A stretch of 64,000 bases of DNA from Liopterus haemorrhoidalis (Eukaryota; Arthropoda; Insecta; Coleoptera; Dytiscidae). How positions within the stretch are numbered: the stretch's first letter is position 1; each line of letters starts with the position of its first letter. Shown in pieces: positions 1 to 12,080 of the stretch. A program made the translations under genes and the position numbers. The notes under the pieces are model-generated. The model did not search any database and was not told the origin of the DNA. It saw only the letters and a list, made by a program, of their open reading frames with translations. The DNA lies in contig OZ020619.1 in the NCBI GenBank assembly GCA_963971575.1, positions 19,970,813 to 20,034,812 on the forward strand, given 5' to 3'.

Positions 1-79
1 AATAACTTTACAGTAAAAAATGTATTATAAATATTGTTGGAAATAAGAAGACAAATCTTTTATTCAAATACAATTTTTT

Positions 80-86
80 GATTGGA
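80..86 (-). promoter_or_regulatory. Inverted CCAAT box in the satellite monomer
   Basis: The + strand GATTGGA gives TCCAATC on the minus strand, which contains the CCAAT core recognised by NF-Y and followed by C. It lies about 20 bp from the E2F-type motif in each monomer. One monomer type, for example at 1360-1510 and 6947-7097, reads GAATGG instead and loses the core. Short AT-rich motifs arise easily by chance, so regulatory meaning is speculative. Confidence 0.3.
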
Positions 87-104
87 TAAATATTTAAAGA
101 GTTA

Positions 105-114
105 TGGCGGGAAA
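105..114 (-). promoter_or_regulatory. E2F-type motif, repeated in nearly every satellite monomer
   Basis: The + strand reads TGGCGGGAAA, so the minus strand reads TTTCCCGCCA. This fits the known E2F/DP consensus TTTSSCGC with extra matching bases. The motif recurs every 151 bp through the array, and its CG is the only CpG in the monomer. I saw it changed in only three monomers (GGCGGAAAA near 36798, 38308 and 39214), which are copies of one another. Binding is not demonstrated. Conservation could simply reflect recent amplification, because most other monomer positions are also conserved. Confidence 0.55.
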
Positions 115-3100
115 ACAATTTTGTGGTTAAAATTTAGTTAACTCCCTTATTAATAACTTTACAGTAAAAAATGTTTTATAAATATTGTTGGAAATAAGAA
201 GACAAATCTTTTATTCAAATACAATTTTTTGATTGGATAAATATTTAAAGAGTTATGGCGGGAAAACAATTTTGTGGTTAAAATTTAGTTTACTCCCTTA
301 TTATTAACTTTACAGTAAAAAATTTATAATAAATATTGTTGAAAATAAGAAGACAAATCTTTTATTAAAATACAATTTTTTGATTGGATAAATATTTAAA
401 GAGTTATGGCGGGAAAACAATTTTGTGGTTAAAATTTAGTTAACTCCCTTATTATTAACTTAACAGTAAAAAATGTATAATAAATATTGTTGGAAATAAG
501 AAGACAAATCTTTTATTCAAATACAATTTTTTGATTGGATAAATATTTAAAGAGTTATGGCGGGAAAACAATTTTGTGGTTAAAATTTAGTTAACTCCCT
601 TATTAATAACTTTACAGTAAAAAATGTATATTAAATAATGTTGGAAATAAGAAGACAAATCTTTTATTCAAATACAATTTTTTGATTGGATAAATATTTA
701 AAGAGTTATGGCGGGAAAACCATTTTGTGGTTAAAATTTAGTTAACTCCCTTATTATTAACTTTACAGTAAAAAATGTATTATAAATGTTGTTGGAAATA
801 AGAAGACAAATCTTTTATTAAAATACAATTTTTTGATTGGATAAATATTTAAAGAGTTATGGCGGGAAAACAATTTTGTGGTTAAAATTTAGTTAACTCC
901 CTTATTAATAACTTTACAGTAAAAAATGTTTAATAAATATTGTTGGAAATAAGAAGACAAATCTTTTATTCAAATACAATTTTTTGATTGGATAAATATT
1001 TAAAGAGTTATGGCGGGAAAACAATTTTGTGGTTAAAATTTAGTTAACTCCCTTATTATTAACTTTACAGTAAAAAATGTATTATAAATATTGTTGGAAA
1101 TAAGAAGACAAATCTTTTATTCAAATACAATTTTTTGATTGGATAAATATTTAAAGAGTTATGGCGGGAAAACAATTTTGTGGTTAAAATTTAGTTAACT
1201 CCCTTATTATTAACTTAACAGTAAAAAATGTATAATAAATATTGTTGGAAATAAGAAGACAAATCTTTTATTCAAATACAATTTTTTGATTGGATAAATA
1301 TTTAAAGAGTTATGGCGGGAAAACAATTTTGTGGTTAAAATTTAGTTAACTCCCTTATTAATAACTTTACAGTAAAAAATGTATAATAAATATTGTTGGA
1401 AATAAGAAGACAAATCTTTTATTCAAATACAATTTTTTGAATGGATAAATATTTAAAGAGTTATGGCGGGAAAACAATTTTGTGGTTAAAATTTAGTTAA
1501 CTCCCTTATTATTAACTTTACAGTAAAAAATGTATTATAAATGTTGTTGGAAATAAGAAGACAAATCTTTTATTAAAATACAATTTTTTGATTGGATAAA
1601 TATTTAAAGAGTTATGGCGGGAAAACCATTTTGTGGTTAAAATTTAGTTAACTCCCTTATTATTAACTTTACAGTAAAAAATGTATTATAAATGTTGTTG
1701 GAAATAAGAAGACAAATCTTTTATTAAAATACAATTTTTTGATTGGATAAATATTTAAAGAGTTATGGCGGGAAAACAATTTTGTGGTTAAAATTTAGTT
1801 AACTCCCTTATTAATAACTTTACAGTAAAAAATGTATTATAAATATTGTTGGAAATAAGAAGACAAATCTTTTATTCAAATACAATTTTTTGATTGGATA
1901 AATATTTAAAGAGTTATGGCGGGAAAACAATTTTGTGGTTAAAATTTAGTTAACTCCCTTATTAATAACTTTACAGTAAAAAATGTTTTATAAATATTGT
2001 TGGAAATAAGAAGACAAATCTTTTATTCAAATACAATTTTTTGATTGGATAAATATTTAAAGAGTTATGGCGGGAAAACAATTTTGTGGTTAAAATTTAG
2101 TTTACTCCCTTATTATTAACTTTACAGTAAAAAATTTATAATAAATATTGTTGAAAATAAGAAGACAAATCTTTTATTAAAATACAATTTTTTGATTGGA
2201 TAAATATTTAAAGAGTTATGGCGGGAAAACAACTTTGTGGTTAAAATTTAGTTAACTCCCTTATTATTAACTTAACAGTAAAAAATGTATAATAAATATT
2301 GTTGGAAATAAGAAGACAAATCTTTTATTCAAATACAATTTTTTGATTGGATAAATATTTAAAGAGTTATGGCGGGAAAACAATTTTGTGGTTAAAATTT
2401 AGTTTACTCCCTTATTATTAACTTTACAGTAAAAAATTTATAATAAATATTGTTGAAAATAAGAAGACAAATCTTTTATTCAAATACAATTTTTTGATTG
2501 GATAAATATTTAAAGAGTTATGGCGGGAAAACAATTTTGTGGTTAAAATTTAGTTAACTCCCTTATTAATAACTTTACAGCAAAAAGTGTATTATAAATA
2601 TTGTTGGAAATAAGAAGACAAATCTTTTATTCAAATACAATTTTTTGATTGGATAAATATTTAAAGAGTTATGGCGGGAAAACAATTTTGTGGTTAAAAT
2701 TTAGTTAACTCCCTTATTAATAACTTTACAGTAAAAAATGTATAATAAATAATGTTGGAAATAAGAAGACAAATCTTTTATTCAAATACAATTTTTTGAT
2801 TGGATAAATATTTAAAGAGTTATGGCGGGAAAACCATTTTGTGGTTAAAATTTAGTTAACTCCCTTATTATTAACTTTACAGTAAAAAATGTATTATAAA
2901 TGTTGTTGGAAATAAGAAGACAAATCTTTTATTAAAATACAATTTTTTGATTGGATAAATATTTAAAGAGTTATGGCGGGAAAACAATTTTGTGGTTAAA
3001 ATTTAGTTAACTCCCTTATTAATAACTTTACAGTAAAAAATGTATTATAAATATTGTTGGAAATAAGAAGACAAATCTTTTATTCAAATACAATTTTTTG

Positions 3101-4379
3101 ATTGGATAAATATTTAAAGAGTTATGGCGGGAAAACAATTTTGTGGTTAAAATTTAGTTTACTCCCTTATTATTAACTTTACAGTAAAAAATTTATAATA
3201 AATATTGTTGAAAATAAGAAGACAAATCTTTTATTCAAATACAATTTTTTGATTGGATAAATATTTAAAGAGTTATGGCGGGAAAACAATTTTGTGGTTA
3301 AAATTTAGTTAACTCCCTTATTAATAACTTTACAGTAAAAAATGTTTTATAAATATTGTTGGAAATAAGAAGACAAATCTTTTATTCAAATACAATTTTT
3401 TGATTGGATAAATATTTAAAGAGTTATGGCGGGAAAACAATTTTGTGGTTAAAATTTAGTTAACTCCCTTATTATTAACTTTACAGTAAAAAATGTATTA
3501 TAAATATTGTTGGAAATAAGAAGACAAATCTTTTATTCAAATACAATTTTTTGATTGGATAAATATTTAAAGAGTTATGGCGGGAAAACAATTTTGTGGT
3601 TAAAATTTAGTTAACTCCCTTATTATTAACTTAACAGTAAAAAATGTATAATAAATATTGTTGGAAATAAGAAGACAAATCTTTTATTCAAATACAATTT
3701 TTTGATTGGATAAATATTTAAAGAGTTATGGCGGGAAAACAATTTTGTGGTTAAAATTTAGTTTACTCCCTTATTATTAACTTTACAGTAAAAAATTTAT
3801 AATAAATATTGTTGAAAATAAGAAGACAAATCTTTTATTCAAATACAATTTTTTGATTGGATAAATATTTAAAGAGTTATGGCGGGAAAACAATTTTGTG
3901 GTTAAAATTTAGTTAACTCCCTTATTAATAACTTTACAGCAAAAAATGTATTATAAATATTGTTGGAAATAAGAAGACAAATCTTTTATTCAAATACAAT
4001 TTTTTGATTGGATAAATATTTAAAGAGTTATGGCGGGAAAACAATTTTGTGGTTAAAATTTAGTTAACTCCCTTATTAATAACTTTACAGTAAAAAATGT
4101 ATAATAAATAATGTTGGAAATAAGAAGACAAATCTTTTATTCAAATACAATTTTTTGATTGGATAAATATTTAAAGAGTTATGGCGGGAAAACCATTTTG
4201 TGGTTAAAATTTAGTTAACTCCCTTATTATTAACTTTACAGTAAAAAATGTATTATAAATGTTGTTGGAAATAAGAAGACAAATCTTTTATTAAAATACA
4301 ATTTTTTGATTGGATAAATATTTAAAGAGTTATGGCGGGAAAACAATTTTGTGGTTAAAATTTAGTTAACTCCCTTATT

Positions 4380-5889
4380 CATAACTTTACAGTAAAAAAT
4401 GTATTATAAATATTGTTGGAAATAAGAAGACAAATCTTTTATTCAAATACAATTTTTTGATTGGATAAATATTTAAAGAGTTATGGCGGGAAAACAATTT
4501 TGTGGTTAAAATTTAGTTTACTCCCTTATTATTAACTTTACAGTAAAAAATTTATAATAAATATTGTTGAAAATAAGAAGACAAATCTTTTATTAAAATA
4601 CAATTTTTTGATTGGATAAATATTTAAAGAGTTATGGCGGGAAAACAATTTTGTGGTTAAAATTTAGTTAACTCCCTTATTATTAACTTAACAGAAAAAA
4701 ATGTATAATAAATATTGTTGGAAATAAGAAGACAAATCTTTTATTCAAATACAATTTTTTGATTGGATAAATATTTAAAGAGTTATGGCGGGAAAACAAT
4801 TTTGTGGTTAAAATTTAGTTTACTCCCTTATTATTAACTTTACAGTAAAAAATTTATAATAAATATTGTTGAAAATAAGAAGACAAATCTTTTATTCAAA
4901 TACAATTTTTTGATTGGATAAATATTTAAAGAGTTATGGCGGGAAAACAATTTTGTGGTTAAAATTTAGTTAACTCCCTTATTAATAACTTTACAGTAAA
5001 AAATGTATTATAAATATTGTTGGAAATAAGAAGACAAATCTTTTATTCAAATACAATTTTTTGATTGGATAAATATTTAAAGAGTTATGGCGGGAAAACA
5101 ATTTTGTGGTTAAAATTTAGTTAACTCCCTTATTAATAACTTTACAGTAAAAAATGTGTTATAAATATTGTTGGAAATAAGAAGACAAATCTTTTATTCA
5201 AATACAATTTTTTGATTGGATAAATATTTAAAGAGTTATGGCGGGAAAACAATTTTGTGGTTAAAATTTAGTTTACTCCCTTATTATTAACTTTACAGTA
5301 AAAAATTTATAATAAATATTGTTGAAAATAAGAAGACAAATCTTTTATTAAAATACAATTTTTTGATTGGATAAATATTTAAAGAGTTATGGCGGGAAAA
5401 CAATTTTGTGGTTAAAATTTAGTTAACTCCCTTATTATTAACTTAACAGAAAAAAATGTATAATAAATATTGTTGGAAATAAGAAGACAAATCTTTTATT
5501 CAAATACAATTTTTTGATTGGATAAATATTTAAAGAGTTATGGCGGGAAAACAATTTTGTGGTTAAAATTTAGTTTACTCCCTTATTATTAACTTTACAG
5601 TAAAAAATTTATAATAAATATTGTTGAAAATAAGAAGACAAATCTTTTATTCAAATACAATTTTTTGATTGGATAAATATTTAAAGAGTTATGGCGGGAA
5701 AACAATTTTGTGGTTAAAATTTAGTTAACTCCCTTATTAATAACTTTACAGTAAAAAATGTATTATAAATATTGTTGGAAATAAGAAGACAAATCTTTTA
5801 TTCAAATACAATTTTTTGATTGGATAAATATTTAAAGAGTTATGGCGGGAAAACAATTTTGTGGTTAAAATTTAGTTAACTCCCTTATT
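4380..5889. repeat. Five-monomer (755-bp) higher-order repeat, two copies
   Basis: Monomers 30-34 and 35-39 follow nearly the same type order. A private 'cttaacagaaaaaaatg' variant occurs at about 4688 and again 755 bp later at about 5443. The first monomer of each five differs slightly. Confidence 0.7.
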
Positions 5890-6493
5890 AATAACTTTAC
5901 AGTAAAAAATGTATAATAAATAATGTTGGAAATAAGAAGACAAATCTTTTATTCAAATACAATTTTTTGATTGGATAAATATTTAAAGAGTTATGGCGGG
6001 AAAACCATTTTGTGGTTAAAATTTAGATAACTCCCTTATTATTAACTTTACAGTAAAAAATGTATTATAAATGCTGTTGGAAATAAGAAGACAAATCTTT
6101 TATTAAAATACAATTTTTTGATTGGATAAATATTTAAAGAGTTATGGCGGGAAAACAATTTTGTGGTTAAAATTTAGTTAACTCCCTTATTAATAACTTT
6201 ACAGTAAAAAATGTATTATAAATATTGTTGGAAATAAGAAGACAAATCTTTTATTCAAATACAATTTTTTGATTGGATAAATATTTAAAGAGTTATGGCG
6301 GGAAAACAATTTTGTGGTTAAAATTTAGTTTACTCCCTTATTATTAACTTTACAGTAAAAAATTTATAATAAATATTGTTGAAAATAAGAAGACAAATCT
6401 TTTATTCAAATACAATTTTTTGATTGGATAAATATTTAAAGAGTTATGGCGGGAAAACAATTTTGTGGTTAAAATTTAGTTAACTCCCTTATT

Positions 6494-8003
6494 AATAACT
6501 TTACAGTAAAAAATGTTTAATAAATATTGTTGGAAATAAGAAGACAAATCTTTTATTCAAATACAATTTTTTGATTGGATAAATATTTAAAGAGTTATGG
6601 CGGGAAAACAATTTTGTGGTTAAAATTTAGTTAACTCCCTTATTATTAACTTTACAGTAAAAAATGTATTATAAATATTGTTGGAAATAAGAAGACAAAT
6701 CTTTTATTCAAATACAATTTTTTGATTGGATAAATATTTAAAGAGTTATGGCGGGAAAACAATTTTGTGGTTAAAATTTAGTTAACTCCCTTATTATTAA
6801 CTTAACAGTAAAAAATGTAAAATAAATATTGTTGGAAATAAGAAGACAAATCTTTTATTCAAATACAATTTTTTGATTGGATAAATATTTAAAGAGTTAT
6901 GGCGGGAAAACAATTTTGTGGTTAAAATTTAGTTAACTCCCTTATTAATAACTTTACAGTAAAAAATGTATAATAAATATTGTTGGAAATAAGAAGACAA
7001 ATCTTTTATTCAAATACAATTTTTTGAATGGATAAATATTTAAAGAGTTATGGCGGGAAAACCATTTTGTGGTTAAAATTTAGTTAACTCCCTTATTATT
7101 AACTTTACAGTAAAAAATGTATTATAAATGTTGTTGGAAATAAGAAGACAAATCTTTTATTCAAATACAATTTTTTGATTGGATAAATATTTAAAGAGTT
7201 ATGGCGGGAAAACCATTTTGTGGTTAAAATTTAGTTAACTCCCTTATTAATAACTTTACAGTAAAAAATGTTTAATAAATATTGTTGGAAATAAGAAGAC
7301 AAATCTTTTATTCAAATACAATTTTTTGATTGGATAAATATTTAAAGAGTTATGGCGGGAAAACAATTTTGTGGTTAAAATTTAGTTAACTCCCTTATTA
7401 TTAACTTTACAGTAAAAAATGTATTATAAATATTGTTGGAAATAAGAAGACAAATCTTTTATTCAAATACAATTTTTTGATTGGATAAATATTTAAAGAG
7501 TTATGGCGGGAAAACAATTTTGTGGTTAAAATTTAGTTAACTCCCTTATTATTAACTTAACAGTAAAAAATGTATAATAAATATTGTTGGAAATAAGAAG
7601 ACAAATCTTTTATTCAAATACAATTTTTTGATTGGATAAATATTTAAAGAGTTATGGCGGGAAAACAATTTTGTGGTTAAAATTTAGTTAACTCCCTCAT
7701 TAATAACTTTACAGTAAAAAATGTATAATAAATATTGTTGGAAATAAGAAGACAAATCTTTTATTCACATACAATTTTTTGAATGGATAAATATTTAAAG
7801 AGTTATGGCGGGAAAACCATTTTGTGGTTAAAATTTAGTTAACTCCCTTATTATTAACTTTACAGTAAAAAATGTATTATAAATGTTGTTGGAAATAAGA
7901 AGACAAATCTTTTATTAAAATACAATTTTTTGATTGGATAAATATTTAAAGAGTTATGGCGGGAAAACCATTTTGTGGTTAAAATTTAGTTAACTCCCTT
8001 ATT
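6494..8003. repeat. Five-monomer (755-bp) higher-order repeat, two copies
   Basis: Two successive sets of five monomers show the order GTTTAATAAAT, ATTATAAAT, TTAACAG variant, GAATGG variant, ATAAATGTTG. The same five-step order appears again at 8910-10419, so this five-mer is a recurrent building block. Single-base private changes, such as 'ctccctcatt' near 7692 and 'ttcacatac' near 7764, mark individual copies. Confidence 0.7.
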
Positions 8004-8909
8004 ATTAACTTTACAGTAAAAAATGTATTATAAATGTTGTTGGAAATAAGAAGACAAATCTTTTATTCAAATACAATTTTTTGATTGGATAAATATTTAA
8101 AGAGTTATGGCGGGAAAACAATTTTGTGGTTAAAATTTAGTTAACTCCCTTATTAATAACTTTACAGTAAAAAATGTTTCATAAATATTGTTGGAAATAA
8201 GAAGACAAATCTTTTATTCAAATACAATTTTTTGATTGGATAAATATTTAAAGAGTTATGGCGGGAAAACAATTTTGTGGTTAAAATTTAGTTTACTCCC
8301 TTATTATTAACTTTACAGTAAAAAATTTATAATAAATATTGTTGAAAATAAGAAGACAAATCTTTTATTCAAATACAATTTTTTGATTGGATAAATATTT
8401 AAAGAGTTATGGCGGGAAAACCATTTTGTGGTTAAAATTTAGTTAACTCCCTTATTATTAACTTTACAGTAAAAAATGTATTATAAATGTTGTTGGAAAT
8501 AAGAAGACAATTCTTTTATTAAAATACAATTTTTTGATTGGATAAATATTTAAAGAGTTATGGCGGGAAAACAATTTTGTGGTTAAAATTTAGTTAACTC
8601 CCTTATTAATAACTTTACAGTAAAAAATGTCTTATAAATATTGTTGGAAATAAGAAGACAAATCTTTTATTCAAATACAATTTTTTGATTGGATAAATAT
8701 TTAAAGAGTTATGGCGGGAAAACAATTTTGTGGTTGAAATTTAGTTTACTCCCTTATTATTAACTTTACAGTAAAAAATTTATAATAAATATTGTTGAAA
8801 ATAAGAAGAGAAATCTTTTATTCAAATACAATTTTTTGATTGGATAAATATTTAAAGAGTTATGGCGGGAAAACAATTTTGTGGTTAAAATTTAGTTAAC
8901 TCCCTTATT

Positions 8910-10419
8910 AATAACTTTACAGTAAAAAATGTTTAATAAATATTGTTGGAAATAAGAAGACAAATCTTTTATTCAAATACAATTTTTTGATTGGATAAAT
9001 ATTTAAAGAGTTATGGCGGGAAAACAATTTTGTGGTTAAAATTTAGTTAACTCCCTTATTATTAACTTTACAGTAAAAAATGTATTATAAATATTGTTGG
9101 AAATAAGAAGACAAATCTTTTATTCAAATACAATTTTTTGATTGGATAAATATTTAAAGAGTTATGGCGGGAAAACAATTTTGTGGTTAAAATTTAGTTA
9201 ACTCCCTTATTATTAACTTAACAGTAAAAAATGTATAATAAATATTGTTGGAAATAAGAAGACAAATCTTTTATTCAAATACAATTTTTTGATTGGATAA
9301 ATATTTAAAGAGTTATGGCGGGAAAACAATTTTGTGGTTAAAATTTAGTTAACTCCCTTATTAATAACTTTACAGTAAAAAATGTATAATAAATATTGTT
9401 GGAAATAAGAAGACAAATCTTTTATTCAAATACAATTTTTTGAATGGATAAATATTTAAAGAGTTATGGCGGGAAAACCATTTTGTGGTTAAAATTTAGT
9501 TAACTCCCTTATTATTAACTTTACAGTAAAAAATGTATTATAAATGTTGTTGGAAATAAGAAGACAAATCTTTTATTAAAATACAATTTTTTGATTGGAT
9601 AAATATTTAAAGAGTTATGGCGGGAAAACAATTTTGTGGTTAAAATTTAGTTAACTCCCTTATTAATAACTTTACAGTAAAAAATGTTTAATAAATATTG
9701 TTGGAAATAAGAAGACAAATCTTTTATTCAAATACAATTTTTTGATTGGATAAATATTTAAAGAGTTATGGCGGGAAAACAATTTTGTGGTTAAAATTTA
9801 GTTAACTCCCTTATTATTAACTTTACAGTAAAAAATGTATTATAAATATTGTTGGAAATAAGAAGACAAATCTTTTATTCAAATACAATTTTTTGATTGG
9901 ATAAATATTTAAAGAGTTATGGCGGGAAAACAATTTTGTGGTTAAAATTTAGTTAACTCCCTTATTATTAACTTAACAGTAAAAAATGTATAATAAATAT
10001 TGTTGGAAATAAGAAGACAAATCTTTTATTCAAATACAATTTTTTGATTGGATAAATATTTAAAGAGTTATGGCGGGAAAACAATTTTGTGGTTAAAATT
10101 TAGTTAACTCCCTTATTAATAACTTTACAGTAAAAAATGTATAATAAATATTGTTGGAAATAAGAAGACAAATCTTTTATTCAAATACAATTTTTTGAAT
10201 GGATAAATATTTAAAGAGTTATGGCGGGAAAACCATTTTGTGGTTAAAATTTAGTTAACTCCCTTATTATTAACTTTACAGTAAAAAATGTATTATAAAT
10301 GTTGTTGGAAATAAGAAGACAAATCTTTTATTAAAATACAATTTTTTGATTGGATAAATATTTAAAGAGTTATGGCGGGAAAACCATTTTGTGGTTAAAA
10401 TTTAGTTAACTCCCTTATT
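8910..10419. repeat. Five-monomer (755-bp) higher-order repeat, two further copies
   Basis: Monomers 60-64 and 65-69 share the same five-type order as 6494-8003. The second set leads into a run that is duplicated farther on, since 9514-12080 matches 14195-16761 in type order. Confidence 0.7.
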
Positions 10420-12080
10420 ATTAACTTAACAGTAAAAAATGTATTATAAATGTTGTTGGAAATAAGAAGACAAATCTTTTATTAAAATACAATTTTTTGA
10501 TTGGATAAATATTTAAAGAGTTATGGCGGGAAAACAATTTTGTGGTTAAAATTTAGTTAACTCCCTTATTAATAACTTTACAGTAAAAAATGTATTATAA
10601 ATATTGTTGGAAATAAGAAGACAAATCTTTTATTCAAATACAATTTTTTGATTGGATAAATATTTAAAGAGTTATGGCGGGAAAACAATTTTGTGGTTAA
10701 AATTTAGTTAACTCCCTTATTAATAACTTTACAGTAAAAAATGTTTTATAAATATTGTTGGAAATAAGAAGACAAATCTTTTATTCAAATACAATTTTTT
10801 GATTGGATAAATATTTAAAGAGTTATGGCGGGAAAACAATTTTGTGGTTAAAATTTAGTTTACTCCCTTATTATTAACTTTACAGTAAAAAATTTATAAT
10901 AAATATTGTTGAAAATAAGAAGACAAATCTTTTATTAAAATACAATTTTTTGATTGGATAAATATTTAAAGAGTTATGGCGGGAAAACAATTTTGTGGTT
11001 AAAATTTAGTTAACTCCCTTATTATTAACTTAACAGTAAAAAATGTATAATAAATATTGTTGGAAATAAGAAGACAAATCTTTTATTCAAATACAATTTT
11101 TTGATTGGATAAATATTTAAAGAGTTATGGCGGGAAAACAATTTTGTGGTTAAAATTTAGTTAACTCCCTTATTAATAACTTTACAGTAAAAAATGTATA
11201 TTAAATAATGTTGGAAATAAGAAGACAAATCTTTTATTCAAATACAATTTTTTGATTGGATAAATATTTAAAGAGTTATGGCGGGAAAACCATTTTGTGG
11301 TTAAAATTTAGTTAACTCCCTTATTATTAACTTTACAGTAAAAAATGTATTATAAATGTTGTTGGAAATAAGAAGACAAATCTTTTATTAAAATACAATT
11401 TTTTGATTGGATAAATATTTAAAGAGTTATGGCGGGAAAACAATTTTGTGGTTAAAATTTAGTTAACTCCCTTATTAATAACTTTACAGTAAAAAATGTT
11501 TAATAAATATTGTTGGAAATAAGAAGACAAATCTTTTATTCAAATACAATTTTTTGATTGGATAAATATTTAAAGAGTTATGGCGGGAAAACAATTTTGT
11601 GGTTAAAATTTAGTTAACTCCCTTATTATTAACTTTACAGTAAAAAATGTATTATAAATATTGTTGGAAATAAGAAGACAAATCTTTTATTCAAATACAA
11701 TTTTTTGATTGGATAAATATTTAAAGAGTTATGGCGGGAAAACAATTTTGTGGTTAAAATTTAGTTAACTCCCTTATTATTAACTTAACAGTAAAAAATG
11801 TATAATAAATATTGTTGGAAATAAGAAGACAAATCTTTTATTCAAATACAATTTTTTGATTGGATAAATATTTAAAGAGTTATGGCGGGAAAACAATTTT
11901 GTGGTTAAAATTTAGTTAACTCCCTTATTAATAACTTTACAGTAAAAAATGTATAATAAATATTGTTGGAAATAAGAAGACAAATCTTTTATTCAAATAC
12001 AATTTTTTGAATGGATAAATATTTAAAGAGTTATGGCGGGAAAACAATTTTGTGGTTAAAATTTAGTTAACTCCCTTATT
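9514..12080. repeat. 17-monomer block, copy 1 (copy 2 at 14195-16761)
   Basis: Seventeen monomers match those 4681 bp (31 monomers) downstream in type order. Both include an unusual monomer that combines the TTAACAG variant with the ATAAATGTTG variant, near 10420 and 15101. They also share the rare GTATATTAAATAATG form near 11195 and 15876. The order diverges after the GAATGG monomer. Confidence 0.75.

Larger units (their letters stand above)
1..151 (+). repeat. Reference monomer of the 151-bp satellite
   Basis: The first monomer serves as a guide to all others. It holds an A6 tract at 15-20, a partly CENP-B-box-like stretch at 32-48, a T6 tract at 74-79, an inverted CCAAT box at 81-85, the perfect 10-bp palindrome TAAATATTTA at 87-96, an E2F-type motif at 105-114 and a GTTAAC palindrome at 137-142. 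The GTTAAC becomes GTTTAC in many copies. Alternating A-runs and T-runs near 112-135 could bend the DNA. These are sequence observations; no function is shown. Confidence 0.9.
1..4530. repeat. 30-monomer block, copy 1 (second copy at 15252-19781)
   Basis: Thirty successive monomers have the same order of types as the thirty at 15252-19781, an offset of 101 monomers or 15251 bp. Rare shared marks confirm it: 'caactttg' at 2232 and 17483, 'cagcaaaaagtg' near 2579 and 17830, and 'ttattcataac' near 4376 and 19627. The match fails in monomer 31, where one copy reads ttattaaaa and the other ttattcaaa. The left limit lies outside the window for this copy. Within it, monomers 1-3 and 13-15 (from 1813) also match in type order, giving a 12-monomer (1812-bp) sub-period. 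Confidence 0.85.
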
